This document shows positions 1 to 13,500 of a DNA stretch of 64,000 nucleotides, one piece after another. The stretch spans positions 18,511-82,510 of the forward strand of contig JALSHV010000008.1 in NCBI GenBank assembly GCA_026981975.1, read 5' to 3'. The notes below the pieces were generated by a model that had not been told where the DNA came from, did no database searches, and saw only the letters and a list, made by a program, of their open reading frames with translations. This stretch comes from Aquificaceae bacterium. GTDB taxonomy: Bacteria; Aquificota; Aquificia; Aquificales; Aquificaceae. Within the stretch, counting starts at the first letter, position 1. Every line of letters begins with the position of its first letter. The position numbers were made by a program, and so were the translations under genes.

Positions 1-441
1 TCTTCTTTCCTTAAAGAAATCTTTTAAAAGTTTGCCACATTCGGGAAAAGGAAGGTAAATCCATTTTACATTGTGATTTGTTCTTTCATCATTTAATAGA
101 TTGTATAAGCTCAAAATTCCTCCGTGTTTCTCATCAAGAGCACCGAAAACCACCTCTTTTACTTTAAAAAGAATAAGTGCATAGGCACACATAATACAAG
201 GCTCTATTGTAACGTAGAGCGTGCAGTCAGTAAGATACTTACTACCCAACTGGAGAGAAGCTCTTCTAAGGGCTAGAATCTCCGCGTGAGCTGAGGGATC
301 TTTGAGTTTTTCAACTGCATTGTAAGCTCTTGCTACTATTCTCCCTTCTTTAACAATCACACTTCCTATAGGAACTTCCCCTTCCACGTAGGCTTTCTGA
401 GCTTCCTTAAGAGCTTCAATAAGAAAGTTTTCCCTTGTCAC
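1..441 (-). CDS. tadA: tRNA adenosine(34) deaminase TadA, 3' end cut by window edge
   Basis: Cytidine-deaminase-fold enzyme that converts A34 of tRNA-Arg(ACG) to inosine. The translated frame shows the zinc/catalytic motif HAE followed by EPCIMC (PCxxC), plus a VPIGSVIV strand typical of TadA. I chose the GTG at 439-441 because an AGGAG sequence lies 8 nt upstream; another in-frame GTG at 448-450 is possible. The frame stays open for 147 codons to position 1, so the last residues lie outside the window. It sits 20 nt downstream of nadE on the same strand. A related CMP/dCMP or guanine deaminase is the main alternative, but the length and motif order fit TadA. Confidence 0.85.
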   Translation of the reverse strand, partial: MTRENFLIEALKEAQKAYVEGEVPIGSVIVKEGRIVARAYNAVEKLKDPSAHAEILALRRASLQLGSKYLTDCTLYVTIEPCIMCAYALILFKVKEVVFGALDEKHGGILSLYNLLNDERTNHNVKWIYLPFPECGKLLKDFFKERR

Positions 442-460
442 ATATATCACTCCTTTAAGC

Positions 461-2170
461 TTAATGTTTCCATCTGTATCTGTTCACAACAGGCATACGC
501 CAATCCTTACCGAAAGCTCTGGAAGTCACTTTTAAACCGATGGGTGCTTGTTTCCTTTTGTATTCTGCTTTTCTTACCATCTGCGCTACTTTCTCTACAA
601 TTTCCTTATCAAAACCTCTTTCCGAGATTTCCTTCACCGCTAAGTTTTCCTCTAAGAGCAACTGCAGTATAGGATCAAGAATCTCGTAAGGAGGGAGTGT
701 ATCTTGATCTCTTTGGTTTGGTTTTAACTCCGCGGAAGGCGCCTTATGAAAAACTCTTTCAGGAATTACTTTTCCCAGAGAATTTCTGTAAATAGCCAGC
801 TTGTATATTTGAGTTTTGTAAACATCTTTTAGAGGGGCAAAACCACCTGCCATGTCACCGTAGATGGTTGTATATCCCGTAGCTGCTTCGCTTTTGTTGG
901 AAGTAGAAAGGACTATATAACCAAACCTATTAGAAATATAAAATAAAATATTGGCTCTGATTCTTGCTTGTATATTCTCATCAGCGATATCAAAAGGGAG
1001 TTCTCCGAAAAGAAGCATCATCTCTTTCCTGTAAGTGTTAAAAACAGCATCTATAGGAATTGTGTGAAATTCAATACTGAGATTATCGGCAAGCTGTTTT
1101 GCATCTTCAAAGCTTTCCTTAGAAGTGAAACGAGAAGGCATGAAAACACCCACCGTATTTTCCGGACCTATAGCATCAGTAGCAATGCAAGCAGTAAGGG
1201 AAGAATCAATTCCACCTGACAAACCTATAACAGCTTTTTCAAAACCGTTTTTAAAGATATAATCTCTTGTTCCTGTTACTATAGCTCTATAGAGTTCCTC
1301 TTCCCCTTCAGGATTAGTTTCCAGTCTGTTATTGACAGGTTTCTTTGGCGGTAGAGCTAATTTTTTTATATCAACAGAATGATTTACACAATAGCTCGCT
1401 TCTCTCCAGCGCAGATCTATAAGTCTGCGCTTTTTTACAATACTGAGATCAAGATTTACAGTAAGCAGATCCTCTTCAAAAGCCTTTGCTCTTGCCACTA
1501 TTCTGCCAAGTGGATCAACCACCATGCTTCTACCATCAAATACAAGTTCGTCCTGTCCACCTACGAGATTCACATAAGCTATGAAACAAATGTTGTCCTC
1601 AGCCCTTGCTCTAATAAAGCCTTCTCTAAAAGACTGTTTCCCTATATGATAAGGAGATGCATTTACATTTACTATAAGTTGTGCGCCTAAAAGTGCTGTT
1701 TGTCTTTCAAGTCCGTCAGGATACCAAATATCCTCACATATGGAAAAACCTATTTTACAACCGTTTATTTCTATTAAAAGTGGTTTATTCCCTTCTCTGA
1801 AATATCTTTTCTCATCAAACACACTGTAATTGGGTAATTTGCTTTTAGAGTATACTCCCAAAATTTCTCCTTTATAAATAAGAGCTAAGCTGTTAAAGAG
1901 ATCTTCTTTAAGATAAGGCAGTCCTACGGCGATTAGTGTTTCAAGGCTTTTGGTTCTTTCCTTCAAATCTTCAAGAGCTTTCATACAATCTGTCAAAAAG
2001 TCATACCTTAACAGCAAATCCTCAGGGAAATAGCCACTCAGAGCCATTTCCGGAAAAACAACTATATGGCTATCTTCTTCTTTTTCTTTGAGCACCTTCC
2101 AAATTCTCTCTAAGTTGCCTTCTATATCTCCCACAGTCGGATTTATCTGAGCCAAGGTTATGTTGATCAT
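461..2170 (-). CDS. nadE: glutamine-dependent NAD+ synthetase
   Basis: Amidates nicotinic acid adenine dinucleotide to NAD+, using ammonia from glutamine; last step of NAD synthesis in the cytoplasm. At 569 residues it has the two-domain form: an N-terminal nitrilase-type glutaminase with the Glu-Lys-Cys triad visible as E41 (FPEMALSGY), K111 (SKSKLPNY) and C145 (SICEDIW), and a C-terminal ATP-pyrophosphatase domain with the SGGIDSS P-loop at 318-324. Ammonia therefore travels between domains. The start ATG has no Shine-Dalgarno sequence; a TATACT box lies 7 nt upstream (2178-2183), so the mRNA may be leaderless. tadA follows 20 nt downstream. Confidence 0.97.
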   Translation of the reverse strand: MINITLAQINPTVGDIEGNLERIWKVLKEKEEDSHIVVFPEMALSGYFPEDLLLRYDFLTDCMKALEDLKERTKSLETLIAVGLPYLKEDLFNSLALIYKGEILGVYSKSKLPNYSVFDEKRYFREGNKPLLIEINGCKIGFSICEDIWYPDGLERQTALLGAQLIVNVNASPYHIGKQSFREGFIRARAEDNICFIAYVNLVGGQDELVFDGRSMVVDPLGRIVARAKAFEEDLLTVNLDLSIVKKRRLIDLRWREASYCVNHSVDIKKLALPPKKPVNNRLETNPEGEEELYRAIVTGTRDYIFKNGFEKAVIGLSGGIDSSLTACIATDAIGPENTVGVFMPSRFTSKESFEDAKQLADNLSIEFHTIPIDAVFNTYRKEMMLLFGELPFDIADENIQARIRANILFYISNRFGYIVLSTSNKSEAATGYTTIYGDMAGGFAPLKDVYKTQIYKLAIYRNSLGKVIPERVFHKAPSAELKPNQRDQDTLPPYEILDPILQLLLEENLAVKEISERGFDKEIVEKVAQMVRKAEYKRKQAPIGLKVTSRAFGKDWRMPVVNRYRWKH

Positions 2171-2177
2171 TGGATTT

Positions 2178-2210
2178 AGTATAACTGAATAATCTAACTC
2201 TTCCTATAAT
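2178..2210. promoter_or_regulatory. overlapping divergent promoters for nadE and the flavoprotein gene
   Basis: The 46-bp gap between the nadE start (2170) and the divergent GTG at 2217 holds a TATACT on the minus strand (2183-2178, 7 nt before the nadE ATG) and a TATAAT on the plus strand (2205-2210, 6 nt before the GTG). With usual spacing, each promoter's -35 region would overlap the other's -10, so the two polymerases would compete. No clear -35 hexamers are seen. Inferred by eye from box-to-start distances. Confidence 0.5.
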
Positions 2211-2216
2211 AATCCT

Positions 2217-3350
2217 GTGAAATACGATGCTGTAGTAATAGGAGCTGGACCCGCTGGTTCAAGTTGCGCAGCTGAACTGGCGAATAGAGGAATGCGGGTT
2301 CTGCTCTTAGATAAAAAAAGATTCCCTCGTCAAAAACTTTGCGGGGGTTGTGTTTCCAGCAGAATAAACCCTTATCTTCCGAAGGGTTGGCAGGTTTCAA
2401 TCCTTAACCCAGTAAAGGGTGCTATCTTGGGTTTTAAGGATATATACGAGAAAAGAAAAGTTGATATCCCTGTGGCATGGACAGTGGACAGAAGTCTTTT
2501 TGATACTTTTCTTCTAAGAGAAGCTGAACGTAAAGGTGCTGATGTATTAGAATCTGCAGAGTTCTTTTTCTTTGAGGACAATGAATCCTTTTTTAAAGTT
2601 ATAACCTCTGCAGGTGTGTTTAAGACAGATTTTTTAATAGGAGCCGATGGTTTTTATACAAAGGTAGGCAGGCAATTAGGGTATCGTAGAAGACAATACT
2701 TTCGTTCCGTTGAAGTTGAAGGAGAAGGAAATCTTAAAGAGGAGGTGTTCATAAAAATTGGAGTGGTAAGCAGAGGATACTTTTGGATTTTCCCTAAGAG
2801 AGATAAGGTAAACATAGGAATAGCAACAACCGGAAAAGAACAACTTCCAGAAGTTCTCAAGGAGTGTGTAACAAACGGCTCTCCATTCAATCTTCGGAGA
2901 ACAGGAAAACCGAAAAGCTGGCCCATACCTTTTTCCACAAAAAGAGAGGACATACACCTAGGGAAGGGTAAAGTTGTCCTTGTAGGAGATGCTGCAGGAC
3001 TTGTAGATCCCTTACTGGGGGAAGGCATTTACTACGCTGTTAGAAGCGGTATCCTCGCAGGGAAATTTATTGCAGATGGAAAGCCGGAAGAATACAGAAA
3101 AGCTGTTCTTAAAGAAATAGCCCCCGAACTTATCTATGCGGCTAAAATAGCAAATCTCGCTTATCGCTTTCAGGAAATTGCTTTCCGAATGGGGAAAAGC
3201 TATGCGATTGAACAGTTTTTTCATCTCCTTTCCGGACGGGAAAACTTTAAGAGTATTTACATGAAAGGACTTCCTCTTTTTTTCCTTTATATGCTTGAAT
3301 CCTTTGCGAAAAAAACTGCCAGAAGCATATTTAAACAAGGGAGGTTGTAA
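2217..3350 (+). CDS. FAD-dependent geranylgeranyl-reductase-family oxidoreductase
   Basis: A 377-residue flavoprotein of the geranylgeranyl reductase family (ChlP/archaeal GGR/MenJ-like), which reduces isoprenoid double bonds on lipids or quinone side chains. It opens with a Rossmann FAD motif (VVIGAGPAGSSCA), continues with the family signature LCGGCVSSR near residue 40, and has the second FAD motif VLVGDAAGLVDPLLGEGI near 260. The start is GTG with no Shine-Dalgarno sequence and a TATAAT 6 nt upstream. phoU begins 2 nt after its stop, so the two are co-transcribed. In a menaquinone-using Aquificales member, quinone side-chain reduction is a reasonable guess; the substrate is not shown by sequence. 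Confidence 0.8.
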   Translation: MKYDAVVIGAGPAGSSCAAELANRGMRVLLLDKKRFPRQKLCGGCVSSRINPYLPKGWQVSILNPVKGAILGFKDIYEKRKVDIPVAWTVDRSLFDTFLLREAERKGADVLESAEFFFFEDNESFFKVITSAGVFKTDFLIGADGFYTKVGRQLGYRRRQYFRSVEVEGEGNLKEEVFIKIGVVSRGYFWIFPKRDKVNIGIATTGKEQLPEVLKECVTNGSPFNLRRTGKPKSWPIPFSTKREDIHLGKGKVVLVGDAAGLVDPLLGEGIYYAVRSGILAGKFIADGKPEEYRKAVLKEIAPELIYAAKIANLAYRFQEIAFRMGKSYAIEQFFHLLSGRENFKSIYMKGLPLFFLYMLESFAKKTARSIFKQGRL

Positions 3351-3352
3351 GT

Positions 3353-4018
3353 ATGAAGTTTTTTGAAGAATTAGAGGAAACCAAAGAGTTAGTTGTTAAA
3401 ATGGCAAAGTTAGTTCAAACAGCTATAGACAAAGCTATAAAGTCTTTGAACGAACAAAGTATAGAGCTTGCGGAGGAAGTTATAAAAGGAGATGACGAAA
3501 TAGATACTCTTGAAGTAGAAATAGAAAAAAAATGCATACGTATGATGGCGCTTTATCAACCGGAAGCAAGTGATTTGAGATTAGTTATGGGTATATACAA
3601 GATAGTCTCTGATTTAGAAAGAATGGGAGATGAAGCGGAGAATATAGCGGAAAGATCCATATTTTTAGCACAAGAACCTCCGCTTAAACCTTACGTAAAT
3701 CTTACCCTTATGGCTCAGATGGTAAAGGAAATGGTTAACGACAGTGTTATCTGTTTTCTTCAAAAAGACACACTGCTTGCGAAGAAAATCATAGAAAAGG
3801 ACGATATGATAGATGAACTCTATCACCAGCTTGAAAGGGAACTTATAACCTATGTTATGGAAGATCCCAGAAATATAAAAAAAGTTCTACATCTTTCTTT
3901 CGTTGCCAGACATTTTGAAAGAATAGCAGATCACTCCGAAAACATAGCGGAGATGGCTATATACTGGGCTGAAGGAGAAATGGTAAAACACCTTCATATA
4001 AAAGATCAGGGGAAGTGA
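3353..4018 (+). CDS. phoU: phosphate transport regulator PhoU
   Basis: Cytoplasmic helical protein that links the PstSCAB phosphate transporter to the PhoR/PhoB two-component system and keeps phosphate signalling off when phosphate is plentiful. The 221-residue product has the two tandem three-helix PhoU repeats, each with the metal-binding acidic signature: DLERMGDEAENIAE near residue 95 and HFERIADHSENIAE near 190. A GGGAGG ribosome site precedes the ATG by about 8 nt. It follows the flavoprotein gene by 2 nt, with no pst genes in the window. Confidence 0.95.
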   Translation: MKFFEELEETKELVVKMAKLVQTAIDKAIKSLNEQSIELAEEVIKGDDEIDTLEVEIEKKCIRMMALYQPEASDLRLVMGIYKIVSDLERMGDEAENIAERSIFLAQEPPLKPYVNLTLMAQMVKEMVNDSVICFLQKDTLLAKKIIEKDDMIDELYHQLERELITYVMEDPRNIKKVLHLSFVARHFERIADHSENIAEMAIYWAEGEMVKHLHIKDQGK

Positions 4019-4063
4019 AATTTACCTTCAAATAGATAAAATTAGGAACGATTAATAATAACT

Positions 4064-6992
<2,929 letters not shown>

Positions 6993-7018
<26 letters not shown>

Positions 7019-7901
7019 TCTCTGTTCCTATTCCCCTTTCTGTGAATATTTCCAGAAGAAGGGAGTGAGGTATTCTACCATCAACAATATGCACTTTTTT
7101 AACACCCCCTTCAAGAGCTTTCAGGGCGGAACTTACTTTTGGGATCATTCCTTCTTTTATAACTCCTTTCTTTAAGAGGAGAAATGCCTCTTGCTGACAA
7201 AGGGAAGAAAAAACGTTACCTTCAGCGTCTTTTACTCCTGAAGTATCAGTAAGAAAAATAAGTTTTTCAGCCTTCAGCTGACGTGCTATTTCCGAGGCGG
7301 CAATATCAGCGTTTATATTGTAAGCTTCTCCTTCATCTCCTACACCTACAGGAGCAATTATAGGTATAAAACCGCTTTTCAGAAGTGATACTATCAAATG
7401 CACGTTTACTTCTACAATCTCACCTACATAACCCACATCGTCATCAGGTGGGGGCAAACCAATACTTGTAAAATACTCCCTTGCGTTTAATTTCCTTGCC
7501 TTTAAAAGTTTCCCGTCCCTACCGGAAATACCCACTGCGTAAACCCTCTCACCGCTGTATTTATTTATAAGAGCTACAATATCTTTATTTATATCACCTG
7601 AAAGAACCATTTCTACAATATGCATTGTTTCTTCATCTGTCTTTCTGATCCCTCCTACAAAACGGGATTTTATACCGAAACGTTTAAGAGTGTTACTTAT
7701 TTGAGGTCCTCCACCGTGAACGACGACAGTTTCTATTCCCACGTATTTAAGAAGGACTACGTCTCTGGCAAAGGATTCCCTTAAATGTTCCTGCATCATG
7801 GCAGATCCGCCGTATTTTACAACAAACACCTTCCCGTGAAATTCCCTTATGTAGGGAAGTGCTTCCTGAAGAATTTTTGCTTTTTCTATCAGTTCCTTCA
7901 T
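6993..7901 (-). CDS. argB: acetylglutamate kinase
   Basis: Phosphorylates N-acetyl-L-glutamate, the second step of arginine synthesis. Amino-acid-kinase fold: VVKYGGSAM near the N-terminus, the VVHGGGPQIS glycine loop, a MVLSGDINKDIV segment and the IIAPVG/NINADIAASEIA nucleotide region. The frame is open to 7934, but the ATG at 7901 (302 residues, MKELIEKAK) fits the family and overlaps the pgk stop by one base in a TGATG junction, indicating translational coupling to pgk. The 3' end overlaps convergent tldD by 26 bp. Confidence 0.96.
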
Positions 7902-9094
7902 CAATCCTGAATTTCGTCCAGATGTTCTAAACAAGGGAGGGAATTACCTTTAAGTAATTCAAGAAAAGCCCCTCCTCCTGTTGACACAAAATCTATAGCA
8001 CTATCAACACCTGCTCTATGAATGGCGTGATCCGTATCTCCTCCACCTGCAATGGTGAGAGCTGAAGACTCCGCCATTATCTTGGCAGTTTCAAAAGTTC
8101 CGTTTTTAAATCTGTCCAGTTCAAAAACTCCCATTGGTCCATTCCATATGGCGGTTTGAGCGTCTGTCATTATCTCCTTAAGAAGTCCTAAGGAAACAGG
8201 TCCTATATCCAATCCCAACCAACCTTCAGGTATTTCTTGCCAGGGAACTACCTTAGTAGGAGTTCTGTCCGATATTTCCTTACCTATGACAAAATCCACA
8301 GGCAGGTAAAGCTTTACTCCTTTTTCTTTTGCGGATTTCATTATTTCCAAGGCTGTATTGAGAAGATCTTCTTCTACCAAGGACTTTCCTACTTTATAAC
8401 CCATTGCTTTTATAAAGGTGAAAGCCATTGCACCCCCTATAAAGATCTTGTCAACTCTTTCTATCAAATTTCTTATGATACCCAGCTTAGTTGATACTTT
8501 AGAACCACCGAGGATAGCAACTACGGGTCTTTGGGGATTTACCATTGCTTTTTCAAAATACCTGATTTCCTTTTCAAGCAAAAACCCCATCACAGCAGGT
8601 TTTAAAAACTTTGGAACAAGATATACAGAAGCGTGTTTTCTGTGACAAGTGCCAAAGGCGTCACTTACGTAAACTTCTCCAAGCTCCGCCAATTGCCGAG
8701 CAAAATCCTCACTTCCTTCTGTTTCTTCCTTGTAGAATCTTAAGTTCTCCAAAAGGAGAACTTCCCCTTCCTTCAGTTTGTTTACTTCTTCCTTAACTTT
8801 TTGGCCCACACAGTCATGAATCAATTTAACATCTCTGCCTATGTAACGTGAAAGCCTCTTGGCTACAGGAGCAAGGGAATATCTCAGATCTTTCCCTTCC
8901 GGTCTTCCCAAGTGAGATATTAGAATTATCTTAGCTTGCGCATCCATAAGGTATTCAATAGTAGGAAGAGAGGCTCTAATACGTGTATCGTCTTCTATAT
9001 TCCCTTGCTCGTCTATGGGAACATTAAAGTCAACCCTTACAAGAACCTTCTTCCCTTTGAGATTCAAATCTCTTAAAGTTTTCTTGTGATGCAT
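7901..9094 (-). CDS. pgk: phosphoglycerate kinase
   Basis: Interconverts 1,3-bisphosphoglycerate and 3-phosphoglycerate; glycolysis/gluconeogenesis, and in autotrophs sugar synthesis from fixed carbon. 397 residues, the usual monomeric length. Signatures: VLVRVDFNVP (residues about 16-25), ISHLGRPEG, the hinge motif and the C-terminal nucleotide loop STGGGAFLELL. It is the first gene of a pgk-argB pair. The divergent hisB starts 31 nt away on the other strand, and an AT-rich stretch with TATAAA lies between them. Confidence 0.97.
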   Translation of the reverse strand: MHHKKTLRDLNLKGKKVLVRVDFNVPIDEQGNIEDDTRIRASLPTIEYLMDAQAKIILISHLGRPEGKDLRYSLAPVAKRLSRYIGRDVKLIHDCVGQKVKEEVNKLKEGEVLLLENLRFYKEETEGSEDFARQLAELGEVYVSDAFGTCHRKHASVYLVPKFLKPAVMGFLLEKEIRYFEKAMVNPQRPVVAILGGSKVSTKLGIIRNLIERVDKIFIGGAMAFTFIKAMGYKVGKSLVEEDLLNTALEIMKSAKEKGVKLYLPVDFVIGKEISDRTPTKVVPWQEIPEGWLGLDIGPVSLGLLKEIMTDAQTAIWNGPMGVFELDRFKNGTFETAKIMAESSALTIAGGGDTDHAIHRAGVDSAIDFVSTGGGAFLELLKGNSLPCLEHLDEIQD

Positions 9095-9125
9095 ATTAAG
9101 AAATTATAAAATTTATTGATCGGTT

Positions 9126-9704
9126 ATGAGAGAGGCTGAAATAAAAAGAGAGACTTTGGAAACAAAAATAAATCTCTATATAAACCTTGACGGTTCTGGA
9201 TCGTATGAAGTTAAAACACCCGTGGGTTTTCTTAACCATATGCTTGAAAGCTTCGCAAAACACGGAAGATTTGATCTAAAAGTGGAAGCGGAGGGTGATA
9301 TTCACGTTTCTTTCCACCATACTGTAGAAGATTGTGGAATAGTTCTCGGAAAGGCAGTTCTAAAAGCTCTGGGAGATCTAAAAGGCATAAGGAGATTCGG
9401 TGATGCAATTGTTCCCATGGACGAAGCCCTTGTTCTGTGTGCTTTAGATCTTAGTGGAAGGGGATTGTTCTTTTACGAGGACAAAAACCTCAGAGGTAAA
9501 ATAACCGAATTTGATTTTGAGCTTATATGGGAATTTCTCAAGGGATTTGCTCTTGAGAGCAGAAGCACCCTTCATATCAAGGTATTGGAAGGAAGAATAC
9601 TTCACCACGTGGCGGAAGCAGTTTTTAAATCTTTTTCCCTGGCTCTTAAGGAGTCGGTTGGCTTCTTCGGTGGAAACGTTCCCTCTACTAAGGGCGTTCT
9701 TTAA
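9126..9704 (+). CDS. hisB: imidazoleglycerol-phosphate dehydratase
   Basis: Removes water from imidazole glycerol phosphate in histidine synthesis. A 192-residue monofunctional dehydratase (no HisB phosphatase domain). The two metal-binding motifs of the duplicated fold are visible: HTVEDCGI (around residue 65) and [10 protein letters not shown] (around residue 160), with the family sequence [14 protein letters not shown] near the N-terminus. TATAAAAT lies 15 nt before the ATG and no Shine-Dalgarno sequence is seen. Its stop codon abuts the start of the next gene. Confidence 0.97.
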   Translation: MREAEIKRETLETKINLYINLDGSGSYEVKTPVGFLNHMLESFAKHGRFDLKVEAEGDIHVSFHHTVEDCGIVLGKAVLKALGDLKGIRRFGDAIVPMDEALVLCALDLSGRGLFFYEDKNLRGKITEFDFELIWEFLKGFALESRSTLHIKVLEGRILHHVAEAVFKSFSLALKESVGFFGGNVPSTKGVL

Positions 9705-10517
9705 ATGAAAAAATTACTGTTAGTGATAGGACTGTTTATATCTTTAGTTTTTTCCTTACTCCCTCTTTTTTGGATAGGTGTGGTTTCCTTTTCCACAGAC
9801 TTGAGATTTCTTACGGGAGAAAAATTTCAGTTTACTCTTAAAAACTACAAAGATCTTTTTGTTGTTAAAGATTTCCATTTCTTGGATTATCTCATAAACA
9901 GTATAGTAGTTTCTTCTCTATCAGCTCTTTTAGCTATTTTCTGTTCAACTTTGTTAGCTTACGCTTTGTCCAGAATATCCCCCGTATTGGCTTTTCCCTT
10001 GCTTATGCTCAGTCTTGCTGTATCCCTTTTCCCTCAAATAAGCACAGTGGGTTTTCTCTACAGTTTTTTTTCTCAGCTTAATCTTATAAATACTTACACA
10101 GCCCTTGTTTTACCCTATACCGCCTGGAGCTTACCATTGGGTATATGGTTGATGTATGCCTATATGACAAGTATTCCCCATGAAATAGACAAAGCAGCTC
10201 TGATAGACGGTGCAAGCAGATTGCAGATCTTGATCCGTATAATAATTCCTCTTTCTAAACCGGGTATAATTACTACTTACATACTACTGTTTTTATTCTG
10301 CTTTAATGAATTTCTATTTGCTCTTATATTCACCACAGATTATAGAGCAAGAACTGTTCCCGTAGGCATAGCCCTTTTTGAAGGGCTTTACGGTCAGATA
10401 CCTTGGGGACACATATCAGCAGCTTCCCTTATCTCCGTTTTACCGGTCATTTTAACAGTGCTTATGCTTCAAAACCACATAGTAAAAGGTCTTACAGGAG
10501 GAGCTGTCAAAGGATAA
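9705..10517 (+). CDS. carbohydrate-type ABC transporter permease (MalG-like)
   Basis: An inner-membrane permease subunit of the MalG/binding-protein-dependent family. It has about six hydrophobic segments in 270 residues, and the EAA loop that docks to the ATPase is clear: EIDKAALIDGASRLQILIRIIIPLSKPGI region, near residues 160-190. It starts immediately at the hisB stop, so is translated from the same message. The usual partners (MalF-type permease, MalK ATPase, binding protein) are absent from the window, so it is an orphan here and its substrate cannot be assigned. Confidence 0.88.
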   Translation: MKKLLLVIGLFISLVFSLLPLFWIGVVSFSTDLRFLTGEKFQFTLKNYKDLFVVKDFHFLDYLINSIVVSSLSALLAIFCSTLLAYALSRISPVLAFPLLMLSLAVSLFPQISTVGFLYSFFSQLNLINTYTALVLPYTAWSLPLGIWLMYAYMTSIPHEIDKAALIDGASRLQILIRIIIPLSKPGIITTYILLFLFCFNEFLFALIFTTDYRARTVPVGIALFEGLYGQIPWGHISAASLISVLPVILTVLMLQNHIVKGLTGGAVKG

Positions 10518-10526
10518 AATGATTCC

Positions 10527-13500
10527 ATGGATCTTTTAATAATTAGAAGAGGGTGTCCCAACTGCGGAGAATCCATTGACGATACCAGACTTACAGAAGG
10601 TTTTCCCTGCAACAGATGTATACAAGATACCGGCAAGGATATATGTGAATATCTTGAAAAGGTAAAAAAGTTAAAAGGATTTAAATCTTTTTGCGAAGTT
10701 GAAAAAAAACTTAACTCTTTTGAAAACTTCTTTGAGAAATCCATAGGATCAAAACCGTGGAGTCTTCAAAAATTATGGGCTAAAAGAGCGTTAAAGGGAA
10801 AATCTTTTGCAGTGATTGCTCCCACAGGAGTAGGTAAAACAACTTTTGGTTTTATTTTTTCTCTATTTACAAAACCGAAGTCTATTCTTCTATTTCCCAC
10901 AAGATTATTAGCAATTCAAGCAGATAAAAAGTTAAAGGAACTTTCAGGGAAACTATCCTTAAAAAAGGAAATACTACTGTATAAACCTTCAAAGAAAATA
11001 AGAGAAAAATTTCTCAATGGAGATTTTGATATCTTGTGTGGAACAAATATGTTTCTTCACAAAAACTTTGAGCATCTCTTAAAATTTAAATTCAGTTTCT
11101 TGTTTATTGACGATATAGATTCTTTTCTAAAAAGCTCTAAGAACATAGAAAACTTGTTTAAGCTTTTAGGTTTTGAAGAAAAAGATATAAAATTGGCACT
11201 TAAAGAGAAGAAGAACTTACAGGAACAAGAAAAGCTTGCCCGTTTAAGGGAAAAAAAGCGGGAAACAGTTTTAATTGTTTCCTCAGCTACTGCAAAACCA
11301 AAAGGAGGAAGAATAAAACTCTTCAAAAACCTTCTTGGATTTGATGTGCAGAAAGCAAATCTTACTCTAAGAAACATAGTTGATGTTGCGAATCCTGTTA
11401 AGAACTTAGAAGAAGCTCTTTATTTATCCAGCGATCTTATAAAGCAGTTGGGAAAAGGTGGACTTGTTTTTCTCTCCGTTTTCTACAAAAAAGAAAAAGT
11501 TAAAGAGGTTGTTCAATTTTACAGAGAAAAAGGTATTAAAACAGTGAGCTACCTTGAACACAAACCAGCAGAACTCAACAGGATTCTTGCAGAGGGTAAC
11601 TTTGATGTAGCTGTAGGAATTTCTCACCTTTCAAATCCCCTTGTAAGAGGAGTTGATCTACCACACATAATCAGATATGCTCTGTTTCTGGATATACCCA
11701 AGCATATATTTCCCGTAGATTTTAACGTTCAACCTTCCAGACTCCACTCCCTTTTGTTAACTGTTTTTAATCTTTTAGAAAAAGAGGACCGCCTTAAGGC
11801 GGTAAGTTATATAAAGTATCTGAGAAAATACTTGACTTTGAAAGAAGAACAACTTGATAGATATCCCCGTATAAAGGAAAAAGTCTTTGAGATTGGAAAT
11901 TTCCTGAAGGAAAAGCTGGAAGACAGAGAATTTCTAAGAAAAATAGAAAATTCTGAAGACGTTTCCCTTAAAAAAATAGACAATCAACTCTGTATAGTGG
12001 TGGCAGACGCAGCTACTTACATACAAGCTTCTGGAAGAACTTCCCGCTTCACAGCAGGGGGTATGACAAAGGGTTTATCCGTTTTATTTTACGAAGATGT
12101 TAAAGCTTTTAATTCTCTGAAGAAGAGACTTTCAGCTTACTTTATGCAAACAGAAGTGGAGTTTAAAGATTTAAAAGATATAGAGCTAACTTCACTTCTT
12201 AAAGAGATAGATAGGGACAGAAATAAAGCTCTTGCTTTTATTGAAAAGAAAAACATTGAAAGTGTTAAAGATCTCTTTCGCACAGCGCTGATTGTAGTAG
12301 AATCCCCTGTTAAAGCAAAAACCATTGCGGGATTTTTCGGAAAGCCTCAGATAAGACTTATAAAAGATTTACCTGTCTACGAAGTTCCTCTGGAAAACAA
12401 ATTACTTATGATAACCGCTTCTATGGGACATTTATTTGATATAGTGACGGATAAAGGTTTCTTCGGTATTTTGGACAACAACGGAAAGTATGTTCCCCTT
12501 TACGATACTATAAAAAGATGTAAAAGCACAGGATTACAACATACAGAATTATCCTATCTCAGAAGAAAATGTCCGGATTCGGTAGAGGACAAGATAAACA
12601 CTGTTGAAGCTTTAAAAGAAGTAGCTCATGAATCAGATGAAATTTTTATAGCTACAGATCCGGACGCGGAAGGAGAAAAGATAGCTTACGATCTTTTCCT
12701 TATGCTAAAACCTTTTAATTCTGATATAAAGAGAGCTGAGTTTCACGAAGTAACCCCTAAGGCTTTTAGAAAAGCTTTAAAAGAGTATAGACAAATTGAT
12801 AAAAATTTAGTAAAAGCTCAAATTGTAAGAAGAATTCTTGACAGATGGGTGGGTTTTTCCCTATCAAGAATTCTGTGGAAGATATTCGGTAAAAACTGGC
12901 TTTCAGCTGGAAGGGTTCAAACACCTGTTCTTGGCTGGATAATACAGAGATATAAGGAATCCCGTCTTAAAAAAGGGGAGATTCTGCTACAGATAAACAA
13001 CATACCTTTCAAAATTCAGATAGAGGATATAAAGCTTTGCCAAAAAGTCTACGCGGAAATTAAAGAAGACAGGCTGAAACTTATAAAAGGCTCTCAGAAG
13101 TTGAAAAATCCGCTTCCTCCTTATTCCACCGATACAATCTTAGAAGAAGCGGGAGAAAAGCTACACTTTTCCGCTGATAAAACCATGTCACTACTACAAC
13201 ATCTGTTTGAATCAGGACTTATCACCTATCACAGAACTGATTCAATAAGAGTTTCCGAAGCGGGTAGATATACAGTAGCAAGATCCTATATAGTGAACAA
13301 GTTCGGAGAAGAGTATTTCTATCCACGACTTTGGGAAGAAAAAGGAACTCACGAATGTATAAGACCCACACGCCCCTTAGATCCTACAGACTTGAGTTTT
13401 ATGATCACGGCAGAACTCATAGATCTAGAAGAGGAAGCTTTAAAGCTTTACGAGCTTATTTTCAAACGTTTTATGGCTTCTCAGATGAGACCCGCTAAGG

